This document shows, one piece after another, positions 9,889 through 20,524 of a stretch of 64,000 bases of DNA. This stretch comes from Bradyrhizobium sp. LLZ17. GTDB taxonomy: Bacteria; Pseudomonadota; Alphaproteobacteria; Rhizobiales; Xanthobacteraceae. The stretch spans positions 2,232,001 to 2,296,000 of the forward strand of contig NZ_CP165734.1 of assembly GCF_041200145.1 (NCBI RefSeq), in the 5' to 3' direction. The notes below the pieces were generated by a model. The model was not told where the DNA came from, did not search any database, and saw nothing but the letters and a program-made list of their open reading frames with translations. The stretch's first letter is position 1, and the number at the start of each line of letters is the position of its first letter. The translations under genes were made by a program, and so were the position numbers.

Positions 9889-10716
9889 ATGCACGTGCCG
9901 GTCCAGCCCATCGACCGCGAAATTTTTCGCGACGGCGTCGCGTCCGAAGGGACGCGGCTGATCCCTGAGGAGACCCCGCTCGCGCTGACCTACAATGGCG
10001 GCACCTACGCCGTCATGATGGCGACGCCGCAGAATCTGGAAGACTTTGCCGTCGGCTTCAGCCTGGACGAAGGCGTCGTCAAATCGGTCGATGAGATCCG
10101 GTCGCTCGAAGTCGTCCGTCTCGATCATGGCGTCGAGTTGCGGATGTGGCTGGCCTCAGAGGATGCAGGACGCATCAGCGAGCGCCGGCGCCACATTGCC
10201 GGCCCGACCGGCTGCGGCATCTGCGGCATCGACTCGATTGCAGAAGCCGTGCGGCCAGCGGCCGCCGTGCCGCAGGGGCAGACCTTCACGCCCGAGCAGA
10301 TCATGACGGCCATGCAGGCGATCGCTCCCCTGCAATCTATCAACGTGCAAACCCGCGCCGTTCACGCCGCCGCGTTCTGGTCCCCTGCCCACGGCATCGT
10401 CGCGCTGCGCGAGGATGTCGGCCGCCACAACGCGCTCGACAAGCTTGCGGGCTCGCTTGCGCGCAGCTGCACGGTTGCAAGCGGCGGCATCGTGCTGCTG
10501 ACGAGCCGGGTCTCGGTCGAGATGGTGCAGAAGGCCGCCGCGATCGGCGCGCCGGTGATGGTCGCGGTCTCCGCCCCCACCGCGCTCGCCGTCCGCACCG
10601 CGGATGCCGCCGGGATCACGCTGGTCGCGATTGCGCGACAAGACGGGTTCGAAGTGTTTACCCACGGCAGCCGCATCGTCGCGCGCCATGCCAGGGAGGT
10701 TGCCGATGTCGCCTGA
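9889..10716 (+). CDS. fdhD: Formate dehydrogenase accessory sulfurtransferase FdhD/FdsC
   Basis: A 275-residue FdhD-family protein. It binds bis-MGD and transfers sulfur to the molybdenum site of FdsA, a step needed for activity. The CXXC sulfur-carrier motif is visible as GPTGCGICGIDS (about residues 102-113), and REDVGRHNALDKLAG is the other family signature. It is the fdsC position of the fdsGBACD operon. The ATG at 9889 is four bases after the fdsA stop; readings beginning inside fdsA are not supported. Its last 11 bases overlap fdsD. Confidence 0.95.
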   Translation: MHVPVQPIDREIFRDGVASEGTRLIPEETPLALTYNGGTYAVMMATPQNLEDFAVGFSLDEGVVKSVDEIRSLEVVRLDHGVELRMWLASEDAGRISERRRHIAGPTGCGICGIDSIAEAVRPAAAVPQGQTFTPEQIMTAMQAIAPLQSINVQTRAVHAAAFWSPAHGIVALREDVGRHNALDKLAGSLARSCTVASGGIVLLTSRVSVEMVQKAAAIGAPVMVAVSAPTALAVRTADAAGITLVAIARQDGFEVFTHGSRIVARHAREVADVA

Positions 10717-10939
10717 CCGTTTGATCTACATGGCCAACCAGATCGGTACGTTCTTCCGCAGCCAGGGCCACGACAAGGCCGTGCCGGGGATCGCCGAGCA
10801 CATCAAGAAATTCTGGGATCCCCGGATGAAGCGCGCGATCTTCGCGCATCTCGATGCCGGCGGTGCGGGGCTCGAGCCGAACGTGCTCGAAGCCCTGACA
10901 TCGTTGAAACAGGCTATTTCCCTTCCAGAAGCGCGCTGA
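10706..10939 (+). CDS. fdsD: Formate dehydrogenase delta subunit
   Basis: A 77-residue FdsD protein (MSPDRLIYMANQIGTFFRSQ), with the conserved helical pattern HIKKFWDPRMK. FdsD is a small companion needed for full activity of the FdsABG complex and acts with FdsC during cofactor insertion. It starts inside the last codons of fdhD, so it is coupled to it. It is the last gene of the operon, and its 3' end overlaps the 3' end of convergent glnE by 26 bases, leaving no room for an intergenic terminator. Confidence 0.9.
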   Translation: MSPDRLIYMANQIGTFFRSQGHDKAVPGIAEHIKKFWDPRMKRAIFAHLDAGGAGLEPNVLEALTSLKQAISLPEAR

Positions 10940-13881
10940 ACACCCGCCGCACGTCGCTCTGCGTTTCCTTGACGCGTGCCTCCAGCGAGGAGAAATCCGG
11001 CGCGTCGCCAGCACGCGCCATGACGCGCTGAAGGTCGATGCCGGCGGTATCGGGCTTGAAGCGGTCGCTGACACAGAGCCGCAGGATCTGCGTCAGATCG
11101 TGATAGAGCCGCGCAGCCGCGCGCAGGATCTCAGCTTCCGAGTGCGGCAGCAGGCCGAGCCTGGCAGCATTCTCCAGCACCTGCACCGTGCTGACGTCGA
11201 GAATCCCCGGCTTCTCGTGCGCGTGCACGAGCTGCAGATATTGCGCGATGAAGTCGATATCGACCATGCCGCCGGCGGCATATTTGAGATCCCAATGGTC
11301 GGTCTCGCCCTTCTCCTGCGCGATCGCGCGCCGCATGTCGGCGACGTCGGTGGCGATGACCAACGGGTCGCGGCGGCGGGTCAGGACCTCGCGGATGATC
11401 TGTTCGATGCGCTCGCGGAATTCGGGGACGCCGACACCACGCGCGCACGCGTCAGCGCCATGTGCTCCCAGGTCCAGGCCTCGTTGGCCTGGTAGTCCGC
11501 GAACGAGACGAGGCTTGACGCCACCGGACCGGCTCGCCCCGACGGGCGCAGCCGCATGTCGATCTCGTAGAGCACGCCGTAATTGGTGCGCGTGGTGAAG
11601 GCACTGATCAGGCGCTGGGTAAGGCGGGCAAAATAATGCGCGCCCTGGAGCGACTTCGGCCCGTCGGAGTCCGGATCGTCGCTATCGAAATCATAAAGCA
11701 GGATCAGGTCGAGATCGGAGGACGCGGTCATCTCGCGGCCGCCGAGCCGGCCCATGGCGATGATCGCGGTCTCCTGCCTCTTGATCCGCCCGTGCTGGGC
11801 GGCGAAGCGATCGGCGACCAGCCCATGCACGGTATGGACGATGCCTTCGGCAACATCGGCAAAGGCCGTGCTTGCCTGTTGCGCCGAGACGGTGCCAGAG
11901 AGGATGCGGGTGCCGATCAGGAACAGGCTCTCTTGGCCGAACAGACGCAAACGATCGAGAAATTCCTCGTAGGAGCCTGCGTCCTGGACCGTGGCCGCCA
12001 GCCGCACCGACAATTCCTGCCGGTCCGGCATCGCGCCGAAGAAGCGCGGATCGATCAAACCGTCCATGAGCTGCGGCTGCCGCGCCAGCATCTCGCCAAG
12101 CCGGGGGGCGGCGCCCAACACCAGGGCCACCAGCGCGACGAGATCGCGGTTCTGGCCGAGCAGCGTGATCAATCGACCACCACGTTGAAGCGCGCTGAGG
12201 AAATGATCGAAAGCCACGACCGCGCGGTCGGGCTCTTCGGCATGCGCCAGGCCGTCAATCAGCGCCGGCACGAACTCGACGAAGGCGCTGCGCGTCTGCT
12301 CGTTGCGGAACACGCGATAGTCGCCGCTGATCCACTCGCGCACGGTCTGCGCGACGGCAGCGGGCTTCTTGAATCCGAGCGCCGCGAGGTGCTGGAGCAG
12401 GCGCGGATCATCGCCCCCGGCCCGGTAGTCGAGGGCCGGCAGACTTGCCGTTCCGGCCGGGTCGTCGCCCTCGAACAGCTTTTCGTAATGCCCCTGCACG
12501 ATTTCAAGCTGGCGCAACAGGTCACGGGCGAAAGTCTCGCGGTTCTCGTAGCCGAAGAACCGGGCGAAGCGCTCGACCGCCTGCTTGTCGTCGGGCAAGG
12601 CATGGGTCTGCTCGTCGGCGATCATCTGGAGCCGGTGCTCGACCCGGCGGAGGAATTCATAGGCCCTGGTCAATTCCTCGCGCGCTTCAAAGGTGATCCA
12701 GTTGCTGGCGGCGAGCACGTCGAGTGCGATGAGCGTCGGCCGCACCCGCAGCTCCGGATGGCGCCCGCCGGCGATCAGCTGCTGCGTCTGCGCGAAAAAC
12801 TCAATCTCGCGGATGCCGCCGCGGCCGACCTTGACGTTGTGGCCTTCGACTGCGATCTCGCTCTGACCGCGATAGGTCTGCATCTGCCGCTTCATGTCGT
12901 GGACGTCGGCGAGCGCGGCGAAGTCGAGATGCTTACGCCAGACGAAGGGGGAGATTTCGGCGAGCAGCGCTTCGCCCGCCCTGGGATCGCCGGCACAGGC
13001 ATGCGCCTTGATCATCGCGGCGCGCTCCCAGGTGCGCCCTTCCCGCTCGTAATAGTGCAGCGCCGCGTCGCGGGAGATCGCGACCTGGGTCGAGGACGGA
13101 TCGGGGCGCAGGCGCAGATCGATTCGGAAGACATAGCCGTCATAGGTGCGCTGCTGGAGAATGCGCGCCATCGCTTGCGTCACCCGGACGAAGAACGGCT
13201 GCGGCTCGATGTCGGGCGCCAGTGTCGTGTTATCAGGATCGAAGAACACGATCAGGTCGATGTCGCTGGAATAGTTCAGCTCGCCCGCACCCATCTTGCC
13301 CATCGCGAGCACGATCAGGCCGCAACCCTCTCCGGCGCCTCGGGGTCAGGAGGTATGAGCTTGCCGCGTGCGGCTTCCTGCCGCAGCAAATATCGGAGCG
13401 CGGCCTGCACCGAGGATACGGCAATGTCAGTCAGTGCCGCCGTCACCCGCATCACCGGCCAGACTCCGCCGATGTCGCACAGCGCGATCAGAAGCGCTGC
13501 CTCCGCCTTCATGCGGCGGAGCAGCCGCATCACTTCGGCCTCGTCGCTCGCTGCGAGCACCGCGCCCCTCGCCTCTGCGATCAGCGCGGCCAGATGCGCA
13601 TCCGGATCGGATTCAAGCAGCCGGATCAGACGCTGCGGATCGGCGCGAACCAGCTCGAAAAGATAGGGCGAGAATTCCGCAATGCCGGCCAGGATATCCC
13701 GCGCGAAGCGATGAACCAGCAGCGCTTGAAGACGGGCCGATTGTGCCGGCTCGAGCTCGGCCAGCCAATTTTCAAAGCGTGTTTCGTCGGTTACGGAAGC
13801 GGCAATATGGGGAGCCTCCGCGAAGCGCGCCGCCAGGCTCTCACCATGCTTGTCCGCGTTTCCCGGCGCGGAGTGGTTCAT
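10914..13881 (-). pseudogene. glnE: Bifunctional glutamine synthetase adenylyltransferase/deadenylase, two frameshifts as sequenced
   Basis: GlnE adds or removes AMP on glutamine synthetase in response to PII. The protein is readable from end to end but in three frames: residues up to DPEAPER (13881-13315), the large middle from GCGLIVLAMGKMGAGELNYSSDIDLI (13330-11430), and the end from PEFRERIEQIIREV (11430-10914). Each join needs one extra base: near 13326-13328 (GGG where GGGG fits) and near 11424-11434. Restoring both gives 989 residues, the normal length. Both catalytic GSSDIDL-type nucleotidyltransferase motifs survive (NYSSDIDLI and TASSDLDLILLYDF). Two deletions in a core nitrogen-control gene are more likely sequence errors than real loss. 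The start overlaps the upstream kinase stop (ATGA). Confidence 0.85.
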
Positions 13882-15338
13882 GCCACCTTCTGTGGCACAT
13901 CCGGTATTGGCGGAGCAACCCTGTCGCCGGCGCCCGCGCGGGCCGGCAGCACCAATGTGGCAACGAGGCCGGGCTGGGCATCGCCCAGCCGCAATTCACC
14001 GCCGTGCAATGTGGCAACCGCCGATGCGAGGCTGAGGCCGAGGCCGGAACCGGGCAGCGTACGGCTCGCCTCGAGCCGCACGAATCGCTCGACGACGTGC
14101 TTGCGGTCGCCCTCGGGAATTCCCGGGCCGCGATCGGTGACGCTGAGCAGCACCTGATCGCCCTCGCGCCTTGCCTCGATCGTGATCTGCCGGCTATCCA
14201 GGCTGACCACCGTTCCGGCCGTCTGCGCCGCCGGCTTGCCGTATTTGATGGCGTTCTCGACCAGATTGGCGAGCGCCTGACTGATGAGTTCGCGATTGCC
14301 GTGAATCGGCGCGGGCTGGCTCTTGACCTTCAAGGTCATGCCGTCGTCTTCGGCCAACGGCTCGTAGAGTTCGTGGATGCCGCCCGCGACATCGGCGGCG
14401 TCGAAATCATCCATGTTGCCGCGCGCCTGCCCGGATTCCGCGCGCGCGATCATCAGCAGCGCATTGAAGGTGCGGATCAGGCCGTCGGATTCCTCGATGG
14501 TGCGTTCCAGCGCGGCGCGGTAGTCGCCCTCGCTGCCCGATTTCGCCAGCGCCTCCTCGGCGCGGTTGCGCAGGCGCGTCAGCGGGGTCTTGAGATCGTG
14601 GGCAATGTTGTCGGAGACTTCCTTCAGCCCCGCCATCAGCGCCTCGATCTGCTCCAGCATGGCGTTGAGGTTTTCGGCGAGGCGATCGAGCTCGTCGCCG
14701 CTGCGCCCGACCGGCAGGCGCTCGCTGAGGTCGCCGATCATGATGCGATGCGCGGTGCCGGACATCGCGTCGATCCGCGTCAACACCCTGCGGGCGACGA
14801 AGATGCCGCCACCGAGGCCGAGCACCACGACGATCAGGATCGACCATTGCGCGGCCTTGGCGACGATGCTGAACAAGCGCCGCCGCTCGGCAAGGTCGCG
14901 GCCGATCAAGAGCCGGAAACCGTTCTCGAGCTCGGTGACGCGTACCAGCGCGCGGTGATCGCGATCATCCGCCTCCTCGATCCGCCGATAGGCGGTCTCG
15001 GTCCAGCCGCGCGTCGCCATCACGCCCGGCGCCAGCGAGCCAACGTTCCCAGCGATCGCCTGGCCCGTCGGGGTCGTCACGAGATAGAGATTGGCGCCCG
15101 GCCGCAGCGCGCGGTACTCGATCGTGCGCACGAGGCCGAACATGCCCCGGCGGCCGTAGATCTCCGAGATTTCCGAGGTCTCGGCGTTGACCGTCTGCGT
15201 GATCTCCTCGGTGATGAGGCGCCGTGTATTCCAGGCGAAATAGGCGAGCAGCGACGCCGCGAAAATCGCAAACAAAAACAGGTAGACCAGCGTCAGCCGG
15301 AATGCCGTGGTGCGGACGAGTTTACCGAATGCCGTCAC
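13878..15338 (-). CDS. HAMP-domain sensor histidine kinase
   Basis: A 486-residue inner-membrane kinase. Helices at about residues 13-33 and 165-188 flank a periplasmic sensor of about 130 residues; a HAMP domain, the HisKA helix pair with His247 in NIAHDLKTPLTRLRNRAEEAL, and a full ATPase domain (NAIKYGKP, DRGPGIP, GSGLGLSLASAVA) follow. It overlaps the response-regulator gene upstream by 17 bases and its stop overlaps the glnE start, so the three are probably cotranscribed. The neighbouring HtrA protease suggests an envelope signal, but the stimulus cannot be read from the sequence. Confidence 0.9.
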   Translation of the reverse strand: MTAFGKLVRTTAFRLTLVYLFLFAIFAASLLAYFAWNTRRLITEEITQTVNAETSEISEIYGRRGMFGLVRTIEYRALRPGANLYLVTTPTGQAIAGNVGSLAPGVMATRGWTETAYRRIEEADDRDHRALVRVTELENGFRLLIGRDLAERRRLFSIVAKAAQWSILIVVVLGLGGGIFVARRVLTRIDAMSGTAHRIMIGDLSERLPVGRSGDELDRLAENLNAMLEQIEALMAGLKEVSDNIAHDLKTPLTRLRNRAEEALAKSGSEGDYRAALERTIEESDGLIRTFNALLMIARAESGQARGNMDDFDAADVAGGIHELYEPLAEDDGMTLKVKSQPAPIHGNRELISQALANLVENAIKYGKPAAQTAGTVVSLDSRQITIEARREGDQVLLSVTDRGPGIPEGDRKHVVERFVRLEASRTLPGSGLGLSLASAVATLHGGELRLGDAQPGLVATLVLPARAGAGDRVAPPIPDVPQKVA

Positions 15339-16002
15339 GGATCATGTACCCGGCGCCGCGGATGGTGTGCAGCAGCGGCCGCTCAAAGCCCTTGTCGATC
15401 TTGGAGCGCAGCCGCGAAATGTGCACGTCGATCACGTTGGTCTGTGGATCGAAATGGTAGTCCCAGACGTTCTCCAGCAGCATGGTGCGCGTCACCACCT
15501 GTCCGGCATGCTTCATCAAATATTCGAGCAGGCGGAACTCGCGCGGTTGAAGCGTCAGCTCGTCCTTGCCGCGAGCGACGCGATGCGAAAGCCGGTCAAG
15601 CTCGAGATCGCCGACACGGTAAAGCGTATCCTCGGCCGGACCGCCGCGGCGGCGTGACAGCACCTCGACGCGCGCCAGCAGCTCGGCGAAGGAATAGGGC
15701 TTTGGCAGATAGTCGTCGCCACCGGCGCGCAGCCCCTTGATGCGGTCGTCGACCTGACCGAGGGCGGAGAGAATCAGCACCGGCGTCGAGTCGCCCTTGT
15801 CGCGAAGCGCGCCGATCAGCGACAGGCCGTCGCGCTTGGGCAGCATGCGGTCGACCACCAGCACGTCGTAATCACCGTTCTCGGCCATGGCGAGGCCTTC
15901 CTCGCCGTCGGCGGCGTGGTCGGCAATGTGTCCGACCTCGCGAAACGCCTTCACGAGATAGTCGGCGGATTCGCGGTCGTCTTCGATGATGAGGAGGCGC
16001 AT
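15322..16002 (-). CDS. OmpR/PhoB-family response regulator
   Basis: A 226-residue regulator: receiver domain with acidic pocket EDD and phospho-acceptor Asp51 (VVDRMLPKRDG), conserved Lys in LPKPYSF, then a winged-helix DNA-binding domain from about 125 (LQPREFRLLEYL, DVHISRLRSKID). Partner of the kinase gene it overlaps by 17 bases. I chose the ATG at 16002, which begins the receiver fold directly; a TTG at 16032 would add ten residues. The 120 bases to the protease gene may hold the operon promoter. Confidence 0.9.
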   Translation of the reverse strand: MRLLIIEDDRESADYLVKAFREVGHIADHAADGEEGLAMAENGDYDVLVVDRMLPKRDGLSLIGALRDKGDSTPVLILSALGQVDDRIKGLRAGGDDYLPKPYSFAELLARVEVLSRRRGGPAEDTLYRVGDLELDRLSHRVARGKDELTLQPREFRLLEYLMKHAGQVVTRTMLLENVWDYHFDPQTNVIDVHISRLRSKIDKGFERPLLHTIRGAGYMIRDGIR

Positions 16003-16122
16003 CGTGCGTTCGGGGGCGGTCAAGGAGGTCAACCTTCTCTAAACATGGCCCGAGCGGCGATCGCATGCAAGCCGAGCGACTCCGGCATCGAGAAAAAGGC
16101 GGGCGGTGAAGCTGGGGGGACT

Positions 16123-17844
16123 TCACCGCCCTAGGCCTTCCGACGGAGGGGGGCGTAATTCCACCGGAAGGTAGACATGGGGGAGCGTTGCTCCGCTCCC
16201 GGGAAGGCGCCGTCGGCGGGGCGACTGATGCCGGCGACACCCTTGTCTCGCAAGCCTCCTGGGCCCTACCCCCTTGGCGAGGGGCACGGCGACGAAGCGC
16301 GACTGGCCGCCGCTCTTCACGCGCATCAGCACGCTGTTCTTGTTGTCGGTCTTCGCCGCGTTGATGGCCTCGCGGACATCGCCGGCGGTGCTCACGCTCT
16401 TGCCGCCGACTTCGAGAATCACGTCACCTTCCTTGAAGCCGCGTTCGGCCGCAGCGCTCTTCGGATCGACCTCGGTGACCACGACGCCGTCCTTGCCGGC
16501 GCCGGCGACGGAATTGGCGGGCGCCACCGTCATGCCGAGCTTCGGCACGTCGGTGCCCTTGCTCGCGCTCTTGCCGCTGTCGTTATCGGTGTCGGCCTTG
16601 GCCTCGACCGTGTTGGGCAGCTGACCGAGCGTGAGGTTCACGACCTTGTCCTGCCCCTTGTGCAGCACGTTGAGCTTCACGGTCGCGCCGGGCGCCATGC
16701 CGCCGATGGTGCGAGCGAGTTCGCGGGCGTCCTTGACGGATTCGCCGTTGACCGAGGTGATCACGTCGCCGGACTCGATGCCGGCCTTGGCGGCCGGACC
16801 GTTCGCCTGCGGCTCCGCCACCAGCGCGCCTTCGGCCTTCTTCATGCCGAGGCTGTCGGCGATGTCGGACGTCACCGGCTGGATCTGCACGCCGATCCAA
16901 CCGCGGCTGACCGAACCCTTGTCCTTGAGCTGGGCAACCACGCTCTTCACGGTGTTCGCGGGAATCGAGAACGCGATGCCGACGCTACCGCCGGAGGGCG
17001 AGTAGATCGCGGTGTTGACGCCCATCACCTCGCCGTCGGTGTTGAAGGCCGGACCGCCGGAATTGCCCTTGTTCACGGGCGCGTCGATCTGGATGAAATC
17101 GTCATACGGACCGTTGCCGATGTCGCGGCCGCTCGCCGAGACGATGCCGGCCGTCACGGTGCCACCGAGTCCGAAGGGGTTGCCGACCGCGAGCACCCAG
17201 TCGCCGATCCGCGGCTTGCCGTCGGCAAGCTTGGCGAACGGGAAGTTGGAGCCGCCCTCGACCTTGATCAGAGCGAGGTCGGTACGCTGGTCGGTGCCGA
17301 TCACTTTGGCGGTGTAGGTCTTGCCGTCGTCGGTCGTGACTTCGACCTTGTCGGCGCTGTCGACCACGTGGTTGTTGGTCACGGCATAGCCGTCGGCCGA
17401 GATGAAGAAGCCGGAGCCCTGGCCCTGCACGACGCGGCCACGACCACCCTTCAGGCCCGGGAAGCCATCCGGCCCACCGAAGCGGCGGAAGAAGCGTTCC
17501 ATCGGCGAGCCCGGCTGGAACGGCGAGGACTCGTCGTCGCCGCTGTCATTGCTGGCGGTCTTTTCCTTGATGTTGACCTTCACCGAGATCACCGACGGCT
17601 TCACGCGCTCGACGATATCGGCGAAACCGATCGGACGTTCGACCTTCTTGACCTCGTTGTTGACCTGCGCGTGCGCCGGGCTTGAGAACAGGTCGGCAGG
17701 CGAGGTCGATGGGCTGAAGCCGTGGACGGCGATCCCGAGACCGGCGAGGACCGAAGCCATCAGCGCGATTCTGCGGGCCGAGAAAACCGAGCGGCGGGGC
17801 TGCCGGAAGGACGGAAGGTTCGTGAGATCGGGACGGTCAGTCAT
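16123..17844 (-). CDS. DegP/HtrA (Do-family) periplasmic serine protease, probable shifted C-terminus
   Basis: Envelope quality-control protease. A positively charged N-terminus and a signal-anchor (about residues 25-42, cleavable at AHA-Q) lead to the trypsin-like domain with the triad His159 (TNNHVVD), Asp189 (RTDLALI) and Ser262 (KGNSGGPA), then two PDZ domains (about 310-400 and 440-520). The reading as sequenced adds about 48 Arg/Pro-rich residues after VPLAKG. If the five-C run at 16269-16273 were four, the frame would end at once with TAG (16266-16268) at residue 525, a normal end. I therefore suspect one extra base and a true end at 16266. Start: ATG 17844 behind GGAG. Confidence 0.9.
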   Translation of the reverse strand: MTDRPDLTNLPSFRQPRRSVFSARRIALMASVLAGLGIAVHGFSPSTSPADLFSSPAHAQVNNEVKKVERPIGFADIVERVKPSVISVKVNIKEKTASNDSGDDESSPFQPGSPMERFFRRFGGPDGFPGLKGGRGRVVQGQGSGFFISADGYAVTNNHVVDSADKVEVTTDDGKTYTAKVIGTDQRTDLALIKVEGGSNFPFAKLADGKPRIGDWVLAVGNPFGLGGTVTAGIVSASGRDIGNGPYDDFIQIDAPVNKGNSGGPAFNTDGEVMGVNTAIYSPSGGSVGIAFSIPANTVKSVVAQLKDKGSVSRGWIGVQIQPVTSDIADSLGMKKAEGALVAEPQANGPAAKAGIESGDVITSVNGESVKDARELARTIGGMAPGATVKLNVLHKGQDKVVNLTLGQLPNTVEAKADTDNDSGKSASKGTDVPKLGMTVAPANSVAGAGKDGVVVTEVDPKSAAAERGFKEGDVILEVGGKSVSTAGDVREAINAAKTDNKNSVLMRVKSGGQSRFVAVPLAKGVGPRRLARQGCRRHQSPRRRRLPGSGATLPHVYLPVELRPPPSEGLGR

Positions 17845-17996
17845 GCGGAGGTCTCCAGGGCCTTGAAATCCACTTGGTGCCGGTCGGCAGCACCTTACGA
17901 TCCCCAAGATGGGGGCCGCCGCCTTACCGCGCGCTGGCTGCGGGGTTAAACTTTGGTAATGAAGGCCGCGCTTGCATGCGGCAGTTTATCGCAGGC

Positions 17997-18036
17997 AAAA
18001 AAACGTGCTGCTGCAGGAACTTAATGAGGTTCCCGC
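17997..18036 (-). terminator. Possible terminator after ccmH
   Basis: On the minus strand an 8-bp stem (GCGGGAAC/GTTCCTGC, one G-T pair) with an 8-base loop lies 20 bases past the ccmH stop, followed nine bases later by seven T. The gap between stem and T-run is longer than in a classical intrinsic terminator, so this is tentative. Confidence 0.35.
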
Positions 18037-18056
18037 AGTGCCGTCTTCGACGCCTG

Positions 18057-18536
18057 CTAACGTGATGCCTCGTCCGACATCAAGGCCGCTAGTCGCGCCT
18101 CTTCATCGGGCGTGAGCGGCGGAGCTGGTACGTCTGCACCACTTCGCGCGCGGCGCCGAATTTGCAGCCACAGCGCCAGACCTCCGCCGGCCAGCAGCAG
18201 CGGCGCGAGCAGCCACAGCAGCATCGTCTGACGCTCGAAGCGCGGTTTCAGCAGCACGAATTCGCCGTAGCGCGCCACCAGGAAGTCGAGCACCTGGGAA
18301 TTGCTGTCGCCGGCTGCGATCCGTTCGCGCACCAGCAGCCGCAGGTCGCGCGCGAGCGGCGCATCGGAATCGTCGATCGACTGGTTCTGGCAGACCATGC
18401 AACGCAGCTCGCGCGACAAGTCGCGTGCGCGCGCTTCCTTGGCGGGGTCCGACATGATCTCGTCGGGCTGCACGGCATAGGCCGCAGGCAAAGCCAGCAG
18501 CACAAGCGCGACGATCGCGGCCATCATCCGGCGCAT
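18057..18536 (-). CDS. ccmH: Cytochrome c-type biogenesis protein CcmH/CycL
   Basis: A 159-residue membrane-anchored thiol protein of the cytochrome c heme-ligation system. It has a signal peptide (residues 1-21, cleaved near AYA-V), the periplasmic redox motif in LRCMVCQNQSIDDSDA (about residues 45-60), and a C-terminal anchor helix (TMLLWLLAPLLLAGGGLALWL). It reduces the apocytochrome CXXCH before heme attachment. The ATG at 18536 follows the ccmF stop by five bases; longer readings run into ccmF. Last gene of ccmI-E-F-H. Confidence 0.95.
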   Translation of the reverse strand: MRRMMAAIVALVLLALPAAYAVQPDEIMSDPAKEARARDLSRELRCMVCQNQSIDDSDAPLARDLRLLVRERIAAGDSNSQVLDFLVARYGEFVLLKPRFERQTMLLWLLAPLLLAGGGLALWLQIRRRARSGADVPAPPLTPDEEARLAALMSDEASR

Positions 18537-18541
18537 CAGAA

Positions 18542-20524
18542 TCACTCCGCCGGCTGGAGGCGTTGCTTGGCCCGCGCCGGCTTCGGCGCACCAACCCGCA
18601 GGCGCCGGTCCGAGAGCGACAGCATGCCGCCGAATGCCATCAGCACGGGTCCCCACCAGATCAAGAGCACCAGCGGCTTGTGATAGATGCGCACCGCGAT
18701 CGCACCATCGGCGGCGACATCGCCGAGCGAGATGTAGAGCTGGCTTGCGCCACGCGTCAGCAGCGCAGCCTCGGTGGTCGAGGATCCGCGCGTGGTGAAA
18801 CTGCGCTTCGAAGGCGTCATAACGCTGAGCGTTCGGCCGTCCAGGCTGACGTTGAACTGCGCGATCATCTCGCGGTAGTTCGGTCCCTGGCGCTCAAACA
18901 AGCCGTCGAGCTTCAGATCGTAGCCCGCGACCTGGGCGACGTCGTTCGGCTTCATCGTCGCGATGTATTCGCTGTTCCAGGTGGTCTCGCAGACGATCCC
19001 GATCAGCGCGACGCCGAGACCGGCGTGAGCGAACACAGACCCCCATGCCGAGCGCGGCAGGCCGCGGGCGCGATGCAACGACGTTGCGAACGGCAGGCGA
19101 AACAAGCCGGTTCGTTCGGCGAGATCCGTCACGGCGCCGGCGACGACGAAGACTCCAAGCCCGATCGCCAACGGCGCCAGCGCGCTGCCGCCCCGGGTCC
19201 AGGCCCAGACAAGGGCGACGACGACGAGCCCGGCGACACCGGCCGCGAGCAGGCGCTGGGTGACCCCGAGCAGATCGCCGCGCTTCCACGCCAGCATCGG
19301 CCCGAACGGCACCGCGAGCAGCAGCAGAATGAACAGCGGGACGAAGCTGAGATTATAGAACGGCGCGCCGACCGACATCTTGAAATCGGCCAGCACCTCC
19401 ATCGCCAGCGGATAGAGCGTGCCGAACAACACGACCGCACAGGCGACGGTGAGCAGAAGGTTGTTCAACACCAGCGCGCCCTCGCGCGAGATCGGCGCGA
19501 ACAGGCCGCCCTGTTTCAACGTGGTGGCACGCGCCGCGAACAGCGACAGGCTGCCGCCAATGAACAGGCAGAGGATCAGGAGAATGAACACGCCGCGCGT
19601 CGGATCATTGGCGAAGGCGTGCACGGAGGTGATGACGCCCGAGCGCACCAGGAAAGTACCTAGCAGCGACAGCGAGAAGGTCAGGATCGACAGCAGGATG
19701 GTCCAGACCTTCAGCGCGTTACGCTTCTCCATCACCAGCGCCGAATGCAGCAGCGCGGTGCCGGCGAGCCACGGCATCAGCGAGGCGTTCTCGACCGGGT
19801 CCCAGAACCACCAGCCGCCCCAGCCGAGCTCGTAATAGGCCCAATAGGAGCCCATGGCGATGCCGAGCGTCAGGAAAATCCAGGCAACCAGCGTCCACGG
19901 CCGGACCCAGCGCGCCCAGGCAGCATCGATCCGCCCCTCGATCAGCGCCGCGATCGCGAAGGAGAACGAAATCGAGAAGCCGACATAGCCGAGATAGAGC
20001 ATCGGCGGATGCACGGCGAGGCCGATATCCTGGAGCACCGGGTTGAGATCGCGCCCCTCGATCGGCGGATTGACGATGCGCAGGAACGGATTCGAGGTCA
20101 CCAGGATGAAGAGATAGAAGGCGCTGGCGATCCAGGCCTGCACCGCAAGCACATGCGCGCGCAGCGACAGCGGCAGATTGTTGCCGAAGGCCGCGACCAG
20201 CCCGCCGAACAGCGCCAGGATCGACACCCAGAGCAGCATCGAGCCTTCATGGTTTCCCCACACGCCGGTGATCTTGTAGATCAAGGGCTTCATGGAGTGC
20301 GAGTTCTCGTAGACGTTGGCGACGGAGAAATCCGAGGTCACGTGCAACGTGACGAGCGCGACAAAGGATGCGCCGACGAACAGCAGCTGCGCCAGCGCGG
20401 TTGAGCGCGCCACGTTCATCAGCGCGGTATCACGCAAGCGCGCCCCGATCAGCGGCACGATCGACTGGATCAGCGCCAGCGCGAGCGCCAGCACCAGCGC
20501 ATAATGTCCGGCTTCCGCGATCAC
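18542..20524 (-). CDS. ccmF: Heme lyase subunit CcmF/CycK
   Basis: A 660-residue polytopic membrane protein that ligates heme to apocytochrome c with CcmH and CcmI. The tryptophan-rich WWD heme-handling motif is intact ([20 protein letters not shown], about residues 228-247), as are the conserved periplasmic His segments and some 15 membrane helices. It starts with GTG at 20524, overlapping the ccmE stop (GTGA), so translation is coupled. Length and motif order are normal for the family. Confidence 0.95.
   Translation of the reverse strand: MIAEAGHYALVLALALALIQSIVPLIGARLRDTALMNVARSTALAQLLFVGASFVALVTLHVTSDFSVANVYENSHSMKPLIYKITGVWGNHEGSMLLWVSILALFGGLVAAFGNNLPLSLRAHVLAVQAWIASAFYLFILVTSNPFLRIVNPPIEGRDLNPVLQDIGLAVHPPMLYLGYVGFSISFSFAIAALIEGRIDAAWARWVRPWTLVAWIFLTLGIAMGSYWAYYELGWGGWWFWDPVENASLMPWLAGTALLHSALVMEKRNALKVWTILLSILTFSLSLLGTFLVRSGVITSVHAFANDPTRGVFILLILCLFIGGSLSLFAARATTLKQGGLFAPISREGALVLNNLLLTVACAVVLFGTLYPLAMEVLADFKMSVGAPFYNLSFVPLFILLLLAVPFGPMLAWKRGDLLGVTQRLLAAGVAGLVVVALVWAWTRGGSALAPLAIGLGVFVVAGAVTDLAERTGLFRLPFATSLHRARGLPRSAWGSVFAHAGLGVALIGIVCETTWNSEYIATMKPNDVAQVAGYDLKLDGLFERQGPNYREMIAQFNVSLDGRTLSVMTPSKRSFTTRGSSTTEAALLTRGASQLYISLGDVAADGAIAVRIYHKPLVLLIWWGPVLMAFGGMLSLSDRRLRVGAPKPARAKQRLQPAE

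Noticed and set aside
13368..15740. A plus-strand open frame of 790 codons opposite the kinase and regulator genes
   Set aside because: It is the Arg/Ala-rich mirror of genuine minus-strand genes with all their motifs intact; high GC leaves antisense frames open.
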